Source of the DNA: Membranipora membranacea
Lineage: Eukaryota > Bryozoa > Gymnolaemata > Cheilostomatida > Membraniporidae
Reading direction: 5' to 3'
NCBI GenBank assembly: GCA_914767715.1
Contig: OU612069.1
Span: 27,959,387 to 28,023,386, forward strand
DNA length: 64,000 nt
Part shown: positions 34,076-46,900 of the stretch, in pieces
Layout: every line of letters starts with the position of its first letter
Numbering within the stretch: position 1 is the first letter of the stretch
Made by a program: the position numbers and the translations under genes
The notes under the pieces: model-generated
The model's input: only the letters and a program-made list of their open reading frames with translations
What the model was told of the DNA's origin: nothing
Databases searched by the model: none

Positions 34076-34486
34076 CAGTGGCGTATATTAGCACTCACGG
34101 CCCACGTATTTCCGTGAGTGGCTGAATAGCTCAGTGTGTAGAGCGTTCGCCTTATAATCATTGTTAATAAGATTGTTGTGGGTTCAAAACCAAGGTCAGT
34201 TTTTTTTCAAATGGGTGCTTTATAACTGGAGCATTTTTACCGTAATCTTCTACTGCTATTGAGTTGTTTTCTGAAAGTACCCAACAGCTCAGTGAGCTAT
34301 TGAAATACCTCTCTGCTTGCACTATTTTGCTACCGATATGCAAAAATTTCCGTGGTGGGAGGGCGCTTAAGCGCCCCTCCCCCACCCTCCCCGCCACGCC
34401 TACCGCGTGTGGATCGGGCTGCGCCCGATTATTATGCTCATCTCTGAAAAGTCAGTGAGTGAAATTTTTTAGAATATACGCCCCTG
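34076..34486. mobile_element. hAT-type MITE, 411 bp, perfect 8-bp target duplication
   Basis: The left end CAGTGGCGTATATT and the right end AATATACGCCCCTG form a terminal inverted repeat of 14 bp with one mismatch. The element is flanked on both sides by the identical 8-mer GTCAGGTT (34068-34075 and 34487-34494). An 8-bp target duplication and a CAG-start terminal repeat are hallmarks of the hAT superfamily. There is no coding capacity, so it must have been moved by a transposase elsewhere. Internally it carries a hairpin (ACTCACGG with CCGTGAGT at about 34093-34119) and a tRNA-like segment. Confidence 0.92.
34121..34208 (+). ncRNA. tRNA-like Pol III segment inside the MITE
   Basis: TAGCTCAGTGTGTAGAGCG fits an internal A box and GGGTTCAAAACC fits a B box. 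Spacing is tRNA-like, and a T8 run (a Pol III stop) follows at about 34200. The T-stem and acceptor stem do not pair properly, so a functional tRNA is unlikely. It is best read as a tRNA-derived SINE head or tRNA pseudogene captured by, or inserted in, the hAT MITE. Confidence 0.6.
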
Positions 34487-34494
34487 GTCAGGTT

Positions 34495-36690
34495 AGAATA
34501 TTCAGAACGCCTTTTAATATTTTTAACCTTATATAAATATTTTATATGTGTATTTTGTCTCAATTGAATTAAATGGTCAGGGTAATTAAATAAATAGTCT
34601 TAGTCTAAACAGATTAGTTTTATGCCTGTCTGGTTGACACAAATAATTGGTAATCAAAGCCGCTTGACTCTTTAGTAGTCACAATTGTGTATTCAAAGGC
34701 AATCCAAACTTCACGCACATGTAGAGGGCCTTGTCGGCGCTTTCATGTAATAGATCATAAACAGATATCAAAAGTTGCAATATATATAACTTGTGATGAA
34801 TTAAATAGACTGTGTATTATAATAATCTGGAATTAAATTTAAGTTAACACTCGTGACGAGGTCTAGTGAATTAAGCTCTTGAGTAGATAAACAGTGCGTG
34901 TATTACATTTTGTCAGGAAATTAATTGATATCGTTCATTGATATCGTTCATTGATGACCATCAGAATTTATCGCAACAGTGTATTGTGTATCAGCCTATA
35001 GTAGATCAGTGCATTGTGTATCAGCCTATCTTTGAGACCCTTCTGTGGGTTATATAATGATTCATAATTCGAGCGATGGCTTTCAGTGCTAAACTAAATA
35101 GAACCCTAAACTAAATATAAAAGCCCTCTCTCTCATCAGAGTAAACTCGGAGCAAGCTAACTACACCCTGTTGTGTACACGGCCCAGTCCATTTCTCACA
35201 ATAGTCAAAGCTTTCTTATTTCTTACAAGCTGTTAATGCCACAACGGACCAGACTTTCACATGTAATATGTTGATGACGTACAGCCCAGTTTGCATTGTC
35301 TTCATACTCCTTTCAACCTTCATAATTCATACATTAATTAACTCGAACCAGTCAGGCACTCCTTGCTTCAACAACCCACAGAAAGCATGCTGAATGACCT
35401 TGTTACCCAGTTGATGTGGTTGCATTACAAAATAAAGTACAGTTATGCTGTATTATGTTGGATAGGCCCTGGGGGCCGATGTCTGGGAGACATGTCCCAA
35501 GACACCTATGAGAGTTGTATAACAAAAGGCCTTTTGTTTGGTGAACAAAGGAGTACAATGGCAGGCAAAGTTTGCTGGTCTGAATGCATGTTGGGTGTGT
35601 GTGATCGATGGTTGGGGAACGTGTATGTTAGCCTCAGTTCTCTACTTTTGCCACACTCATTTGTGGGTATACAAATTCCACCCGCTGCTACAATTTGTAA
35701 GAATCACTGGTAAAGGATGTTTTACAACTGTACTTTATTTTGTAATGTGTGGTAGAGTGTTTCCTACTAGCACAATGTAGCGCAGTCATATTTTTATCAG
35801 TGAAGGCTTACCCTAAGTTAGTCCTGTCTAGGGAGTATGATAAGTCTATGTGTCTGTTATAATCCGAACAAATGTAATACAATCTTAGGTAGAGCTCGTT
35901 TTTGCCAGGCCCCCCTCTCCTCCCCCTCTCCCCCCAAGACTTTGCTAAATGCTATAAGACTGCTATTAACTCGAGGCTGATATGTGTTTATGTTGCCTTA
36001 CTTCAAGTTTCAGAGGAAGATGACCATATAGAAATCAGACAAATATTTTGCAATAAAAACCTATAATAAGGATTTGGGGTATGGGGTATCTGTGTAGTCC
36101 AACTCATTATGCAGATTTTAATACGTCTCGTTAACTGCAAAGAAAGAAGCAAACACTTATTGCAATAAAAATTTCAACTGCGCGGTTATTATATTCATAT
36201 AATATGTGCACCATATATGTGCAGCAATTCGAATATATATATTTTGCGTAGGACCTCGGAGTTTAGTCCCAAACTCCCTGGTAGGACTGAGAGCAGGAGA
36301 CGGCAATCTTATATGATCATTTTCCTAGTGTGGGAGTAGTCTCCTCTCTCCTAACTGGTATAATAACTCCTGATATTGTAATGTGATATATGCTTTGTAT
36401 CTTTCCCTTCTGATGTGGTATAGTGGCTTGAGACTGTGATCTCCTAACCCGCTATTATGTGATAAATTAGTATCATCCACTACTGGGGTGGTATATAAGT
36501 ATTGGTGATCATAATCTGCTATCTGCTATAACTTGATAACTTGGCATCATCCACTACTGAGACTGAGAGTGAGATGGTATATAGATTGTTTGATGCTGAT
36601 CAGCGGTCTGCTAATTCGCTATGTGAGATACCTTGGGACCTCCGCTTATAAGGGTTTGTTTACATCATCATATGCAATTTAAAAAATTGT
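34495..36690. other. Non-coding stretch with minor tandem repeats
   Basis: A 13-bp unit ATTGATATCGTTC is repeated 2.5 times at about 34926-34955. A 30-bp unit containing ATTGTGTATCAGCCTAT is duplicated at about 34978-35029. Degenerate, roughly 100-bp repeats sharing ATCATCCACTACTG lie at about 36420-36640. An open frame at 35363-35713 has no recognised domain and no splice support. Confidence 0.5.
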
Positions 36691-36695
36691 TCTGA

Positions 36696-37065
36696 GCCAT
36701 ATATATATACTTTTATTGTCATTCTACATCATCTTTAGGAATGTTTTTCATGCAGTGACAGAACAAAAAAGAAAAAACTTAAGCGGAGAGAAAAAGAAAA
36801 TATACTCAAGTAACAAGAATTAATAGGATATAAAGTGCTTTGATAGTTGTTGTTTAAAATGAGTAAGTTTGGTTGCTGAGCGTATCTGAATTGGTAAAGA
36901 GTTAAAAGTTGTAGTGATTTTTTGTCTTAATTGATCAGTGTGATAATGTAATAGGTATTTGTCTCTAAAAAAGGTTTTAGAGCTAGCTGGAATAAAGCCT
37001 TCCAAAAGAAAGTCAGGTGCAATCAAATGCAAAATTTGAAAACCCAAAATACAGGTGAAAAACAT
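36696..37065 (-). mobile_element. Non-LTR retrotransposon 3' end (5'-truncated LINE)
   Basis: A minus-strand frame at 37065-36820 ends TTFNSLPIQIRSATKLTHFK and then a short tail before the stop. The NSLP..IR.A..L..FK signature marks the C-terminus of jockey/CR1-like LINE ORF2. About 100 bp of 3' untranslated sequence follows, with AATAAA (GACAATAAAAG) leading straight into a TA-repeat tail near 36700. Only the last about 80 codons survive. Confidence 0.75.
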
Positions 37066-37734
37066 ATAGTTTTGCGACGTATACAGTGAAAAATACCAGG
37101 TCCCTATGTCGGGAAATTTATCTTCCGGTGGTTGAGCCAGGTACCTTCCCGACAGCTCTTAATTCGAAAAATGACTGAGTAAAAATTAGTTATGAAAGGC
37201 CACCAGCCAGATATAAAATATTGAAGAATGTGCTTCAGTAATACAGTGGCAACCAGCCAGACAGTAATACTCTGTTTGTGTGTTTGTGAATAGTGATTGT
37301 AATGTGTTACCTCTTAGTATGTGAATGCGATTAGAAAGAAGTATTTAGTACACGTGCCGCCTTGATAACATTAAACATCCAACTGATGACAGTAAAAGCG
37401 TCCGCTGGGTATAAAGCAAGTGAGGGTTTATACCCAAAACTAATAATATCTATTGATTACAGTGGTGATTGACACAGTGAATAACTAAAATAGGTAACTA
37501 ACACTTAACAGTGGTATTAAAAGTATTAAAATATGACCACTGCAGCTGTTGAATAATAAGGTGATGAATGATGGGCTGATGCAAGGCTATTGATATCGTA
37601 ATGGTACAGTCAAAGTCTTTAAGTAGCAGATTTCCCCACACAGCCCCTCCAGAGTAAAATTAATAGAAAAAGAAACGGATGACGGAGGCTTTAGTTAATT
37701 AATTTAAATTTCACACACAAGGGGAAAATGCTGT

Positions 37735-37992
37735 TTACTGGGTGTTTCTTAGATATTGTCTCAGTTCATCTGCGGCAGCATCGAAAGAATTCAGTATCCG
37801 ACGGAGTTTGGTCAAGTCTGTGCTAGAGCCGGCAGCAGCAGAAGGTAGACGTGAGCGAGCAGGGTAGAATATCAGCCTGGGTTTTTGTTGGAGATTCATT
37901 GCAGTGGTGAACATTTCCAGACCTTCGTGGTGAACATTATTACCTTCGTTATTGCTTTTCCCAAACAGATTGTGGCTTGCACATGAAAGCAA
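37735..37992 (-). other. Unassigned minus-strand open frame
   Basis: An 85-codon frame ends in FDAAADELRQYLRNTQ. It has no recognised domain. It lies just beyond the 3' side of the gypsy pol and may be part of its 3' region or an unrelated small exon. No LTR edges could be identified around it. Confidence 0.25.
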
Positions 37993-38216
37993 CTGCTTTT
38001 ATACTCTGTTTTTGGCAGCAGGGGTTACATTATGATTCGTCAATCTCAATACCAAGATGATTTAGACATGGTGGTTAATAATGAATTATGTAATCTTTGT
38101 GTATGCTGATCTAGAGTGTACAGTACGACTACGTTGATAGCATAATTATATTTTGGAGATTAATGAAATGGTATAACTAGAATATATATGATAATTTTAA
38201 TACAGATCTCGAAGAA

Positions 38217-41200
38217 TTATTCAAAAACATTCGTGCGCATTTCTCGTGGTTTTGAACCAGGTGTTGAGGTAGCATCATTGCTCCTATCCACTTGGTCTGG
38301 TTTCTCTACAGTGAGTTGCAGTTGCGATCTTGGACTCACTGTTACCTTGCTTTCTGTATTGGTTTTCTCATCTTGAGCAGTATCATCTGGATTTTGAGAC
38401 TCCATTTTGGAGTTGTGTCATCTTTCACCTCTCTCAACTGTAGCCCGAGAACCTGCAAATCCAACCTCTTTGCGAGAGAGCCTTGCAATACCTCTCATAC
38501 TGGGCCTTCTATTAGGCTCTATGGTCACAGGGGCTTGCCCTTACAACATGCATGGGCTTTCTGTGGAGCTTCAAACGTGATTCACGCTGAACTGAGCTCT
38601 GATTGTTTCTTTCAATAAGGTAAACATGGTTATCATATGCATGTCTAACTGTGAAGGGTCCACAGAATTTGGCCTGTAACTTGCCACTCTGCCCTTTTTT
38701 CCTTCTTTTTGATTCTAGAAGCACTTCATCTCCTTCTTTATAGAGGGGAGGCTCCTCTGTGTCATTCTGCATTACTTACTTTATATTGTTGGACTCTTAG
38801 AGCTTCATGCACTGCCTTCAGCCTACTCTCCATTTCAACCACATACTCATTACATGGCTTTGGTCTATCTGGGGGAATAGGATGAATCAGTGCATCAGGT
38901 AGCTTCAACTCTCTAGAGAACACCATGAAATTTGGAGTTTCCCTGGTTGATGTGTGGTTGATGTGTGCGGGGTAGCTCTGATTGCTCTCATTATCTGAGG
39001 CACCAGCAAATCCCAATCATCCTCGCTGGCGCACTGTGCCAATAGTAAAGCCTTCAAGCTATTTCCCAGTGTAGGGTTTCCTCTCTCTACTACTCCATTC
39101 GTTCGCAGAAGGGTGGAAAGGGGCTGTGCGTCGCTTGTCGACTCGCCACAGCTCGCACAACTCCTTTATTAACTCGGACTCAAACTGAGCCCCTTGATCA
39201 CTTCCTATGACTTCTGGGAGGCCCATGTATGCAAATACCCTATGATCTAAAGCCTCAGCTACCACTGGAGCAGTTGCATTTGCATCCTGCCATATGGTAA
39301 AGTGGTCAGTCAGTACCAGAATCCACCGATTACCCCGTGTTGTTTCACTTGATGGCCCAACCAAATCTATGTAAAATGTAAATAAATGTAAATGTAAATC
39401 ACTTTTTTATTTATCTATGGCTACATGTTGGAATGGTCGACCAGCGTAGAGCCTGATTCGATTTGTACTTCGTTTTATCTTACTAGTTTTAGCTGCTTGA
39501 CAAATTTCACATGACTTCAGATGTGAGACCCGGCCAGATCCATGATAACCTTAGCCGTGCAACAGTCTTTCTGACGCCAGAGTGAATAAGCGAGGGGGTT
39601 TGCCAGATCACTGTCTCCCTTATACTTTGCGGACAGCACACGATCCACTTATCCCTACCATTATAGGTAAGTCTTACTTCTAAGATGTCATCCATCCTGA
39701 TTCTCATGTTAGGAATAAGGTCATGCCAACGCTTTAACTCCGGGCTGCCAATCCTTAAACACTCATTTTTAAGAGTTGTCTCCTCTTTGACACATTTCTA
39801 GATCTTTGCTAGATCACTGGGTTCTTGCTGTTTTAGCATGGCTATTTCACACAGTTTTACTGCATTACAGATATATGATTCTTCTGTTTCAGTTGTAACT
39901 TTCAAGTTACCATTGTTCTGACTGTCAGTGCTATCAAATTTGATGATGGGTCACACAACACTGCGTCTATCTGACTATGGGTAAGCCCCCCATCCCATTT
40001 TTCTATCTTTGTACATTGTATAGCCTACAGTTTTCACAAGTTGTCCTACTCATGCCATCTGCATTGCCATGTTTCGTGCCAGGTCTATGTTCCAATTTGA
40101 AGCTAAACTCGGCTAATGTTTCCAGCCACCTGGCGATTTGATCTGAGGGCTCATTTTGCTTATATAGCCATATCAGGCTGGCATGATCCGTTCTCAGCAG
40201 GAATTTATTTCCCAGCAAATATGGTCTAAAATGCTTTGTTGCTTTGATCACGGCCAAAAGCTCTTTTCTTGTCACACAATAATTCACCTCTGCTGGCGCC
40301 AGGCTTTTAGAATAATAAGCTATGACTCTCTCATGGGCATCTTGTATTTGCGACAACACAGCTCCCGTGGAGTATTTACTTGCATCGGTGTCTAATACAT
40401 ACTGTTTACCTGGTATTGGGTACCCCAATATTGGTGCTGATGTCATCAATGCTTTCAGCTTTCACTCCAAGCAAATGGGGTCTTGCCGCTCATTAGCTTG
40501 TTCAGTGGTTTACATATATCAGCGAAACTGTCTATATGTCTCCGATAATAGTTCACAAACCCGTGGAAGGATTTTAATGATGTCTTGCATGTCGGCATTG
40601 GCCAATCTTTAACTTTATTTATTTTCTCAGGGTCACAGGACACGCCCGCACCACTGACTATGTTTCCGAGGTAATTGACCTGTTTGGCTAGGAGCACACA
40701 CTTGGAAGGCTTCAGCTTCAATTTGCGTCTCTAAACCGTTGGAATACTTCAGCGAGACGTTCTATCTGCTCTGAGACCGTGCAGCTATACACTATAACAT
40801 CATCAAGATAAATCATGACCGTTTTGTGATGGAGCCCTCTTAACACCTTCTCCATTAGGCGTTCAAAGCATGCTGGGGCATTACACAGCCCAAAACTCAG
40901 GACTTTCCATTTCCACAGACCATTGCGTGTGATTTTTCTTGCGCTTCCTTATCTAACAGAACCTGACAATAAGATGAGCACATGTCCAATGTACTAAAGT
41001 ATTTACTCCCTGACAAGGAGTCGAGACTCTCGTCAATACGAGGTAAGGGATATAAGTCCTTAACAGTGACATTATTAAGTCGCCTGTAGTCTATGCAAAA
41101 CCGGAACAACTTTTCCTCGTTTGGTCCATTTGGTTTGCGTTCCACAAGAACCACAGGGAAAGACCAGGCTCCATTTCCAGGCTCAATTAGGCCTTGTTCT

Positions 41201-41630
41201 AGCAGTTTTCGAGTCTACGGGGAAGATGTGTTATTGGTTTTGTCCAATCAAGAACATGAATAGAATGCTGTGTTACATCCGTCAAACCTATATTTGACTC
41301 ATTTTTACTGAATACATCTGCGTATTCTGTCAAAAATGTGGCTAGCGCCCTTTGATCATCTTTTGATTCAATCTCCTTGATTGTGTTATTGTACAGTATA
41401 GAAATATGCTCAGGCACTAAAGTGTTACTACCGGCCTGCTTTTGTGTATCTATCTGATTCACTTCAGATCTACCTTGTTCTAATGGCTGGCAGCCTGCCG
41501 TGCCATGGCGGTCAGTCAAAGCACCCTCCTGCGTAGCGTGCATTGAATTGTCATTATCCAAAGCTAGTCCTTTGTTTATCGACTTGTAATTCTGCAAATA
41601 CAGTTCCGGCCTTGATGATGATATCATCAG
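38217..41630 (-). mobile_element. Decayed Ty3/gypsy LTR retrotransposon pol
   Basis: Read on the minus strand, domains appear in gypsy order. A spacer with FADVFSK-like sequence (YADVFSKNESNIG) lies near 41300. Reverse transcriptase follows at about 41200-40760, with FRFCIDYRRLN, a FGLCNAPA block and YLDD. Connection and RNase H (about 40720-40005) include FHGFVNYYRRHI and YVLDTDASKYSTGAVLSQIQ. The integrase zinc region (HSGVRKTVARLRLSW, about 39590) and integrase core (about 39364-39060) with VLTDHFTIW and GSDQGAQFESELIKEL follow. A GPF-like C-terminus ends near 38520. Frameshifts near 41205, 40915 and 40735 and several stops break the frame. No intact gag or paired LTRs were recognised. It is a dead copy. 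Minus-strand orientation is opposite to the vWA gene further right. Confidence 0.93.
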
Positions 41631-43294
41631 TTTCTAGATTGCAACAATTGACAAGAATCCTGTTTTGCTTCTCTGGCTTGCACAGTGTCAAAGTCACATA
41701 CAAATTATCAGGTGATTTTGTGTCATCTTTTGATTGTGCAATCCCATAGTACTAGTGTTGTATTCAGGGTCGAGTCAACGGGTCGGGTTTCGGGTTTCTG
41801 TGGTCGGATCATGTTAGGGTCAAGTCGGGTCAGAGGTCTACATCCTTACGGGTCTCAACTACTAGAGTGATGGTCAAAATATGCTATGGATTTTAGATGA
41901 TGATTTTGGAAATAGAGACTATACTATGATAAACATATAGCTATTAGTCATGCTTTTGCTGTGATTATTATGAACCGCTTACAACACTACATAAAGGTTT
42001 GTTCAGACATCTATAATTCGATAAATACCAACCAACCGCTCCTGATTTCCATACCCATGAATCTATGCATAATATCCACATTAGTGATACATGAGTAGAT
42101 AACATCAGAAGCCGAATTCCTTTCTTGACTCCATCATATAAAGCGGAGGGGGGGAGGGGTCAAACCTATGACAACTCGATGTAAGACCTGTGCCTCACAT
42201 CTCGGACTACGTGAGACTGAAAAAAATCCTTTGCCAAATCCATAAATTCAATAGTGTATCAAACTACCACACGGTATGAGGTAAAAGGCCTATTCCCCTT
42301 GGTAATATTAGCTGTATAGTACGGATTCCGTCCATTCAATAATCCAAGTCTTGCTATTATAAAATTCTTAATGCAAGTTATGAAGCGTAGCATATTCTCT
42401 TAGTACTTTTGAGGCTTTTGACACCATTAATTAAAACATTCTTTTAGGCAAAATATAACACTTTTTGTAACTTGAACTATAGCACCATAATCCTGCTAAA
42501 ATCATATTTATCCAACCAAAAACTCATAAGAGTCTTGTCTGCATTCCATTGCCCTGAGGTTACCCAAGGGATCAGTTTTAGGACCCTGCTATTATCAATT
42601 TTGGCTTTGATCTAGTCCGCTGTTTCTCCCAATATTATGAAAATTTTAATACAAACCTCATCAATTATAACTGTTTGTGCACTCAAAGTTTGGAAACGGG
42701 TAGGCCTACATACCTACGACCACCATCTTACCATGCTTCAAAATTTGAATTAATTATAATTTTGGCTGTCTAGCTTAATCTCATAACTTTGTAAAATAAA
42801 ATCTCTCATCTATGCTAAGTTGGTGCTCGCGAACAAATATTCACCACAAAACTAGCTAATATCCACTCCTCTAGAGTATTACAGAACAAAATGCTGTCAT
42901 ATTTTTGCTGAACTTCTGCCATCAGTACATCTATTGATGTATACAAACTGTAGAATACAGAAATTTAAATAAATTAAGTGACAAATTTATACACAAATGA
43001 ATGGACCAAGGAACTATGCCGTTTATTCCCAGCTCAGTAGATGTCCCACATACTGACCTTTATCATATCTGAACAGGAAACTAAGCCTGACTTGTTATAT
43101 CAATACTGTGACGAAACTGTGAGATTAATAATAGATAACTTTTAGGCTCTAAATCAAACAAGGAACTTCTGATCGTATAATCTCTAGAGCCTCCCCCCAT
43201 TTATAACTATTTATAGTACCTGAACAGGATACACAGCTAGATTTAGATAATAAATACAGTGATAAGAGTAACTCTCTCATCTCAGGGGTGGATA
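41631..43294. other. Intergenic AT-rich stretch
   Basis: A GGGTC/TCGGGT-rich patch at about 41765-41850 stands out by composition and could be the edge of the retroelement. Otherwise no gene, LTR partner or tandem repeat was recognised. Confidence 0.4.
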
Positions 43295-43423
43295 CAATGA
43301 TGTGTATCCCCCTGTATACTGTTTTTATTTCTCCCAATGTTTGTAATGCTTTTACTAACATTGTGAGAAATAAAAACAGTATACAGGGGGATACACATCA
43401 TTGTTAGTAAAGGCATTACAAAC
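43295..43423. repeat. Interleaved inverted repeats A-B-A'-B'
   Basis: A is 43295-43333 and its perfect 39-bp reverse complement A' is 43365-43403. Between them lies B (43339-43360), whose reverse complement B' (43402-43423, one mismatch) follows A'. Pairing A with A' leaves B in the loop, so the two hairpins are mutually exclusive or pseudoknot-like. Confidence 0.95.
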
Positions 43424-43480
43424 TATTTATCATATCTCTCATTCTGCTTACTTATATATCTTGGTTTCTGGTTTGGAGTT

Positions 43481-43722
43481 ATAATAATGATAATAATAAT
43501 ACACACTATAATAATATACCTACTGCTTTTCAGTGCCCTTTTCGGGGCCAATGAGAATATGCTTAAGATCCACTCATCTAGTGTACAAGGTAAGGGTGGC
43601 TATGCTAAGCTCACCTCACCTACACACTTTAGCAGCATGTGTAGTGACCGGGACTCGAACCTGCAACACTCAGTTTGAGAAGCATGAATCTTAACCACTA
43701 CACAACCTTGCCATCCGCCACC
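43481..43722 (-). mobile_element. tRNA-derived SINE with ATT-rich tail
   Basis: On the minus strand an A-box-like TGTGTAGTGGTTAAGA and a B box GGTTCGAGTCC begin the element. About 150 bp of unrelated body follows, then a TATTATTATTATCATTATT tail at 43481-43500. The stems do not fold into a good tRNA. This layout is that of a tRNA-derived SINE. A target duplication was not resolved. Confidence 0.65.
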
Positions 43723-43924
43723 CTAGGAGAAGAGAATTCTGCAAAAGCTGTGCGACCCTGATAGAATATCACTCCCTTGTTACCTTCACGTCCTTATCTT
43801 TAGAGAGAAGTGAAGAAATCGGATTAAATCTTGATACCATCTGGTGTCATTTAATTGGAGAGCAGGAAGAATCACAATACCTTTCAATGGTGTTTCAAGT
43901 TGGTTGGCCTCGTCAATACACGTA

Positions 43925-46900
43925 ATGAAATTGGTCGAAACAATGAAGTTTTTCGCTGTCGGAATGTTGGGAGTTTTGATGATCAATTGTGTAACTGCAG
44001 ACAGCTTCAATGAGGTGAGTATTGACTTTACCGATATTTTTAAATGTTTCTTCAGAATGATCAGGCCTTATAACATTCGAGTTCAGAAATACGACTTGTG
44101 GAATGCATCCAAAAACTTACCAATCCAGAAGCTTTGTTAATACATCTAAGAAAATAAATGGGTGTCACTCATTGCAGGCTATCACTGCATGCAAGTTATT
44201 TATATATTTAATAGATCGGTTTTTAAACACAAATATTGATTTCAAATTTCCCCCAATCTTTTTAGAAAGCTAATGAGCTGGAGTTAGATTTGGCCTTTGT
44301 AGCAGAGCATGCCAAGGAAGCTGTTGATATTGTGTTTGTTCTGGATGTCAGTGGCAGCATAAGTAATAAAGAATTTAACGAATCTAAAATCTTTGTCAGA
44401 AACTACCTGGATTATTTCAGCATTGCCCCTGGCCACAGTCAGGTAAGAAACATCAATGTTCACTTTCAAAATCATCAATTTTTCATTAACTCAGTCTGAT
44501 AGATTTGTTAGTGAGGGGTTCGAGTTTCAAAAATATTTTTATCTGTTAGTGGCTGTAAATTACTCTGAAAGACTATGTTTGTTTTTTCGCACTAACCACA
44601 TGGCACAAGTTGATGTGATACTAATCTTTTTTATTCAAAGCAGTAAACATCCAAATTAGTTGGTGGTAGTCCTATATTTTCTAAATAAGGATGGACGATA
44701 AGAGTTTTACAACAGTGCTTCGACAATGCACCAACCATAGTTCTTTTTCAATCGAACCCCAAATCAACACAGTAACTATAGAAAGTATTTCTTATTGCAG
44801 GTTGGAGTCGTCCTTTTTTCCAGTTCAGCAATTACTGCAATAAGACTGAAAACTGATGGTAACAAATGTGAGTTTATGACTGAGCTGTTAAAGATGGAAA
44901 GATGGAGCAGTGGAGGTACCAACACCAAAGCAGGTAGGGTAATTTAAATTTTGCTCAAAATTTAGAAAGTTTGAACTTAAGCAAAGTTTATTCCTAGAAT
45001 CTTTACTTTTATTCATGAATCCCACAAGATTCATTGAAATGACTCTGAATACGTGATGGATTCAAAGCCGTAGATGTGACGCAAGGTGTGTCGATCGGAT
45101 GTCTCCTAATCTTCCAAATAAAGTCCTCTTCTGAATGTGGTAAAAACAATGATGGTTATTCCGAAAATATTGTCTCATTTGAATTAACTTTTAGCACTTA
45201 CTTTCTCATTCACTTCTTGAGGCAGGCGTGAGATGTTCTTGAGGATGCATAAACCTTCGCAATTTCTATACGCTTAATAACAACACCTACCAGCCAGTGA
45301 AAATTGATAAGGCTAGTTGATCGGTTTGCTTGGTATGGGTTGTTCATCTTTATCATCATCTGGATTCGACAAGCTTCGTTTACTTCCTTATCCAAGCAAC
45401 AACATAGCTTGTCTAGACATGCTATGTTGGATTAGATATTAATTATGTTCTTGTTTAGATAGAAATTTTTAAATGATGTGTATATTAGACGGTTTTCCAT
45501 AATATTTTAGATGAAAATTTGGGTTTAAAATCTCATGTCAATAAGATTGAACCACTGTACCTAATTACAGCAAATTTTGAGATCTACTGTTATGTTTTGA
45601 ATGAATCTTTAGCTGCAGTCTGGTACACAGGGTACACCAGTGGTTCGGCCGACAGTGAGCATAGACTACGCTAACATCTGCTGAAGCGCAAATCTAGCAC
45701 AGGCCGCCATGTTAGTAGGTTCAAATTTCCCAAGAAAAAATATGTTATATACCTATGTATGTATATATATATAGATTCAAATCTGTGCTTTTAAGTGTCA
45801 TCTGTGTGTATTTGGCCCCAACTAAGTGTCACTCAAAAATAAGGAGTCATTTTATATGACCCACAAAAAATGATGTCATAAATCATGTTGGGCATCCTTA
45901 ACCCAATAGTAATTAATTGTAGATAAAATAGCCTGACATAGTTGGACAACTCCAATGCAAAGATTTGCCCTACACACTGATAGCCACTATATATCTGTCG
46001 TAATTGTTTATTCTACATTCTGTTATCATGGCGATGATAAAAATTGTTTGCAAGAAAAATAAGAGTTTTGATGAGACTAAAAATATCACTCTACATACAC
46101 AAATCTGTTGTTATAAAATGACATGAAAAATTGAAAAAAGCTGTTTTGCTGCTTCGTTGTGCGACATATCTTAGGCAAATATGGATATGATGCGCGAGAG
46201 GATGTTCGTTGGCTAGTGTTTAAAATAATTCGATAGTGATGTGGATGGGTTGCATTGTGTAAAATCTTACTAAAATGGGCTGAGGCTAGATGAAACAAAA
46301 AGTCATTGAGTAGTGGGATATCTAGTGATTCAAACCTTTCTTCGTAGTTAAACTCAGGTAAAATTATTCTAGTTGCATATCTTTGTATGCTTTCAAGGCG
46401 TTGCTTATTAAAATCAGATAAAACAGTATACCAGACAGGGGCAGCATAACAAGTTAATGAACGTACATTGCTAGTGCAAAAAAGCTTCAACCCCTCTGCA
46501 CTTAGACCCAAGGTTGTCAATTTACGCATTAGAAAAAGCCTGGAGTTACAACTAGACACAATGTTTGATATATGCTCGTTAAAACTTAACTTATTGTCTA
46601 TTGTCACTCCTAAAAATTTAATGGAGGACATGGTTTATATAACAGAGCCATCAAAATGTATATCTTCTGTAAACTTGGACCTCTGGCATAGCGACATATT
46701 CATAACAGCAGTTTTGGTAGTGTTTAACAACATGCTGTTATCAGCGGACCACATCTGGGTGGCTCGTAGAGCAGGGACAATGTCATTTTGGCTAGCCTGA
46801 TTGTTCATAGCACAGAAAAATGATGTGTCATCTGCATACTTAATATGCGAGTAGCCACTGGCAGCCAAGTCATTGCAGTATATAAGCCACAGTATAGGCC

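Noticed and set aside
34121-34208. Functional tRNA gene
   Set aside because: A and B boxes are present but the acceptor and T stems do not pair, and it lies inside a delimited MITE.
35363-35713. 116-codon plus-strand open frame
   Set aside because: No domain, no splice support, ordinary intergenic composition.
38217-43294. Paired LTRs for the gypsy element
   Set aside because: I compared both flanks by eye and found no convincing direct repeat, so none is annotated.
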